Assembly: GCA_030425715.1 (NCBI GenBank)
Contig: JAUIAA010000113.1
Location: forward strand, 1-6,890
DNA from: Bacteroidia bacterium
GTDB lineage: Bacteria; Bacteroidota; Bacteroidia; Flavobacteriales; Flavobacteriaceae
DNA: 6,890 bases
Direction: 5' to 3'
Shown here: piece by piece, positions 6,626 to 6,890 of the stretch
How positions within the stretch are numbered: position 1 is the stretch's first letter
Layout of the letters: every line of letters starts with the position of its first letter
Notes under the pieces: generated by a model
The model's database searches: none
What the model was told of the DNA's origin: nothing
What the model saw: the letters and a program-made list of their open reading frames with translations, nothing else
Translations under genes and position numbers: made by a program

Positions 6626-6890
6626 CACACCGTGCATTAATTTCTTTAAAAGTGGGTTTAACAAAATAGAAATAAATCCAACGCCTATTGGCACTAAGGT
6701 AAAAATAAGGAAAAAAGTACTTAACGAATATTGCTCTGAAATTTTATCAATCATTCCTCCCATGGTTCCTGCGGCTTTTTGGCCAATAGCAATGGCCAGA
6801 TACCAAATACCAAACATAAATCCTATCATTCTTGCTGGCACCAATTTACTCAAATAAGAGAGTCCTACTGGCGACAAACAGAGTTCACCC
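6620..6890 (-). CDS. POT/PTR-family (proton-dependent oligopeptide) transporter, C-terminal end (5' part outside window)
   Basis: The frame is open to the right edge, so this is the last 89 or so residues of a larger inner-membrane transporter; the TTG at 6877 is not a start. The visible sequence begins GELCLSPVGLSYLSKLVP, which matches the conserved E-x-x-x-SPVGLS motif of helix 10 in POT/PTR peptide symporters (DtpA-type). Two more hydrophobic helices follow (RMIGFMFGIWYLAIAIGQ, then TFFLIFTLVPIGVGFISILL), and a short basic tail LLKKLMHGVR. The family imports di- and tripeptides with protons. Only the last three transmembrane helices are in view, so substrate residues cannot be judged. The thioredoxin gene follows 61 bp downstream, in the same direction. 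Confidence 0.88.
   Translation of the reverse strand, partial: GELCLSPVGLSYLSKLVPARMIGFMFGIWYLAIAIGQKAAGTMGGMIDKISEQYSLSTFFLIFTLVPIGVGFISILLNPLLKKLMHGVR

Overview
The window looks like ordinary chromosomal DNA from a member of the Bacteroidota, most likely a Flavobacteriaceae relative. It is AT-rich, its leaders are A-rich and lack Shine-Dalgarno sequences, and two genes are preceded by the Bacteroidota -7 promoter box TAnnTTTG. The gene content also fits: a TonB-dependent receptor, a porin-family small beta-barrel, a PolB-type 3'-5' exonuclease, a Uup-like ABC-F ATPase and a POT-family transporter. No rRNA, tRNA, CRISPR array, insertion sequence or phage gene was seen.

Left half, plus strand: the window opens inside a TonB-dependent outer-membrane receptor (its plug domain lies upstream of the window). 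The receptor gene ends at a strong intrinsic terminator. A stand-alone DEDDy 3'-5' exonuclease and a secreted 215-residue outer-membrane beta-barrel protein follow, each with its own -7 box. A 94-bp convergent gap, with no convincing terminator, separates them from the right half.

Right half, minus strand, in order of transcription: the C-terminal end of a POT/PTR peptide transporter (cut by the right edge), an exported WCGPC thioredoxin, a Uup-like ABC-F ATPase, and an exported thioredoxin-fold (redoxin-like) protein with no cysteine at all. Gaps between these four genes are about 60-70 bp, so they may be partly co-transcribed, but they do not form an obvious pathway. The two thioredoxin-fold proteins would act outside the cytoplasm (periplasm or lipid-facing envelope), while the ABC-F protein acts in the cytoplasm, probably on ribosomes or DNA.

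I see no clear new multi-gene system. The two observations most worth a second look are the cysteine-free redoxin-like protein and a 7-bp-periodic array that fills the whole gap between the transporter and the thioredoxin gene: nine consecutive heptamers that all begin AC and have A at position 4. Two ATG/GTG/TTG start choices on the minus strand are also set out below.
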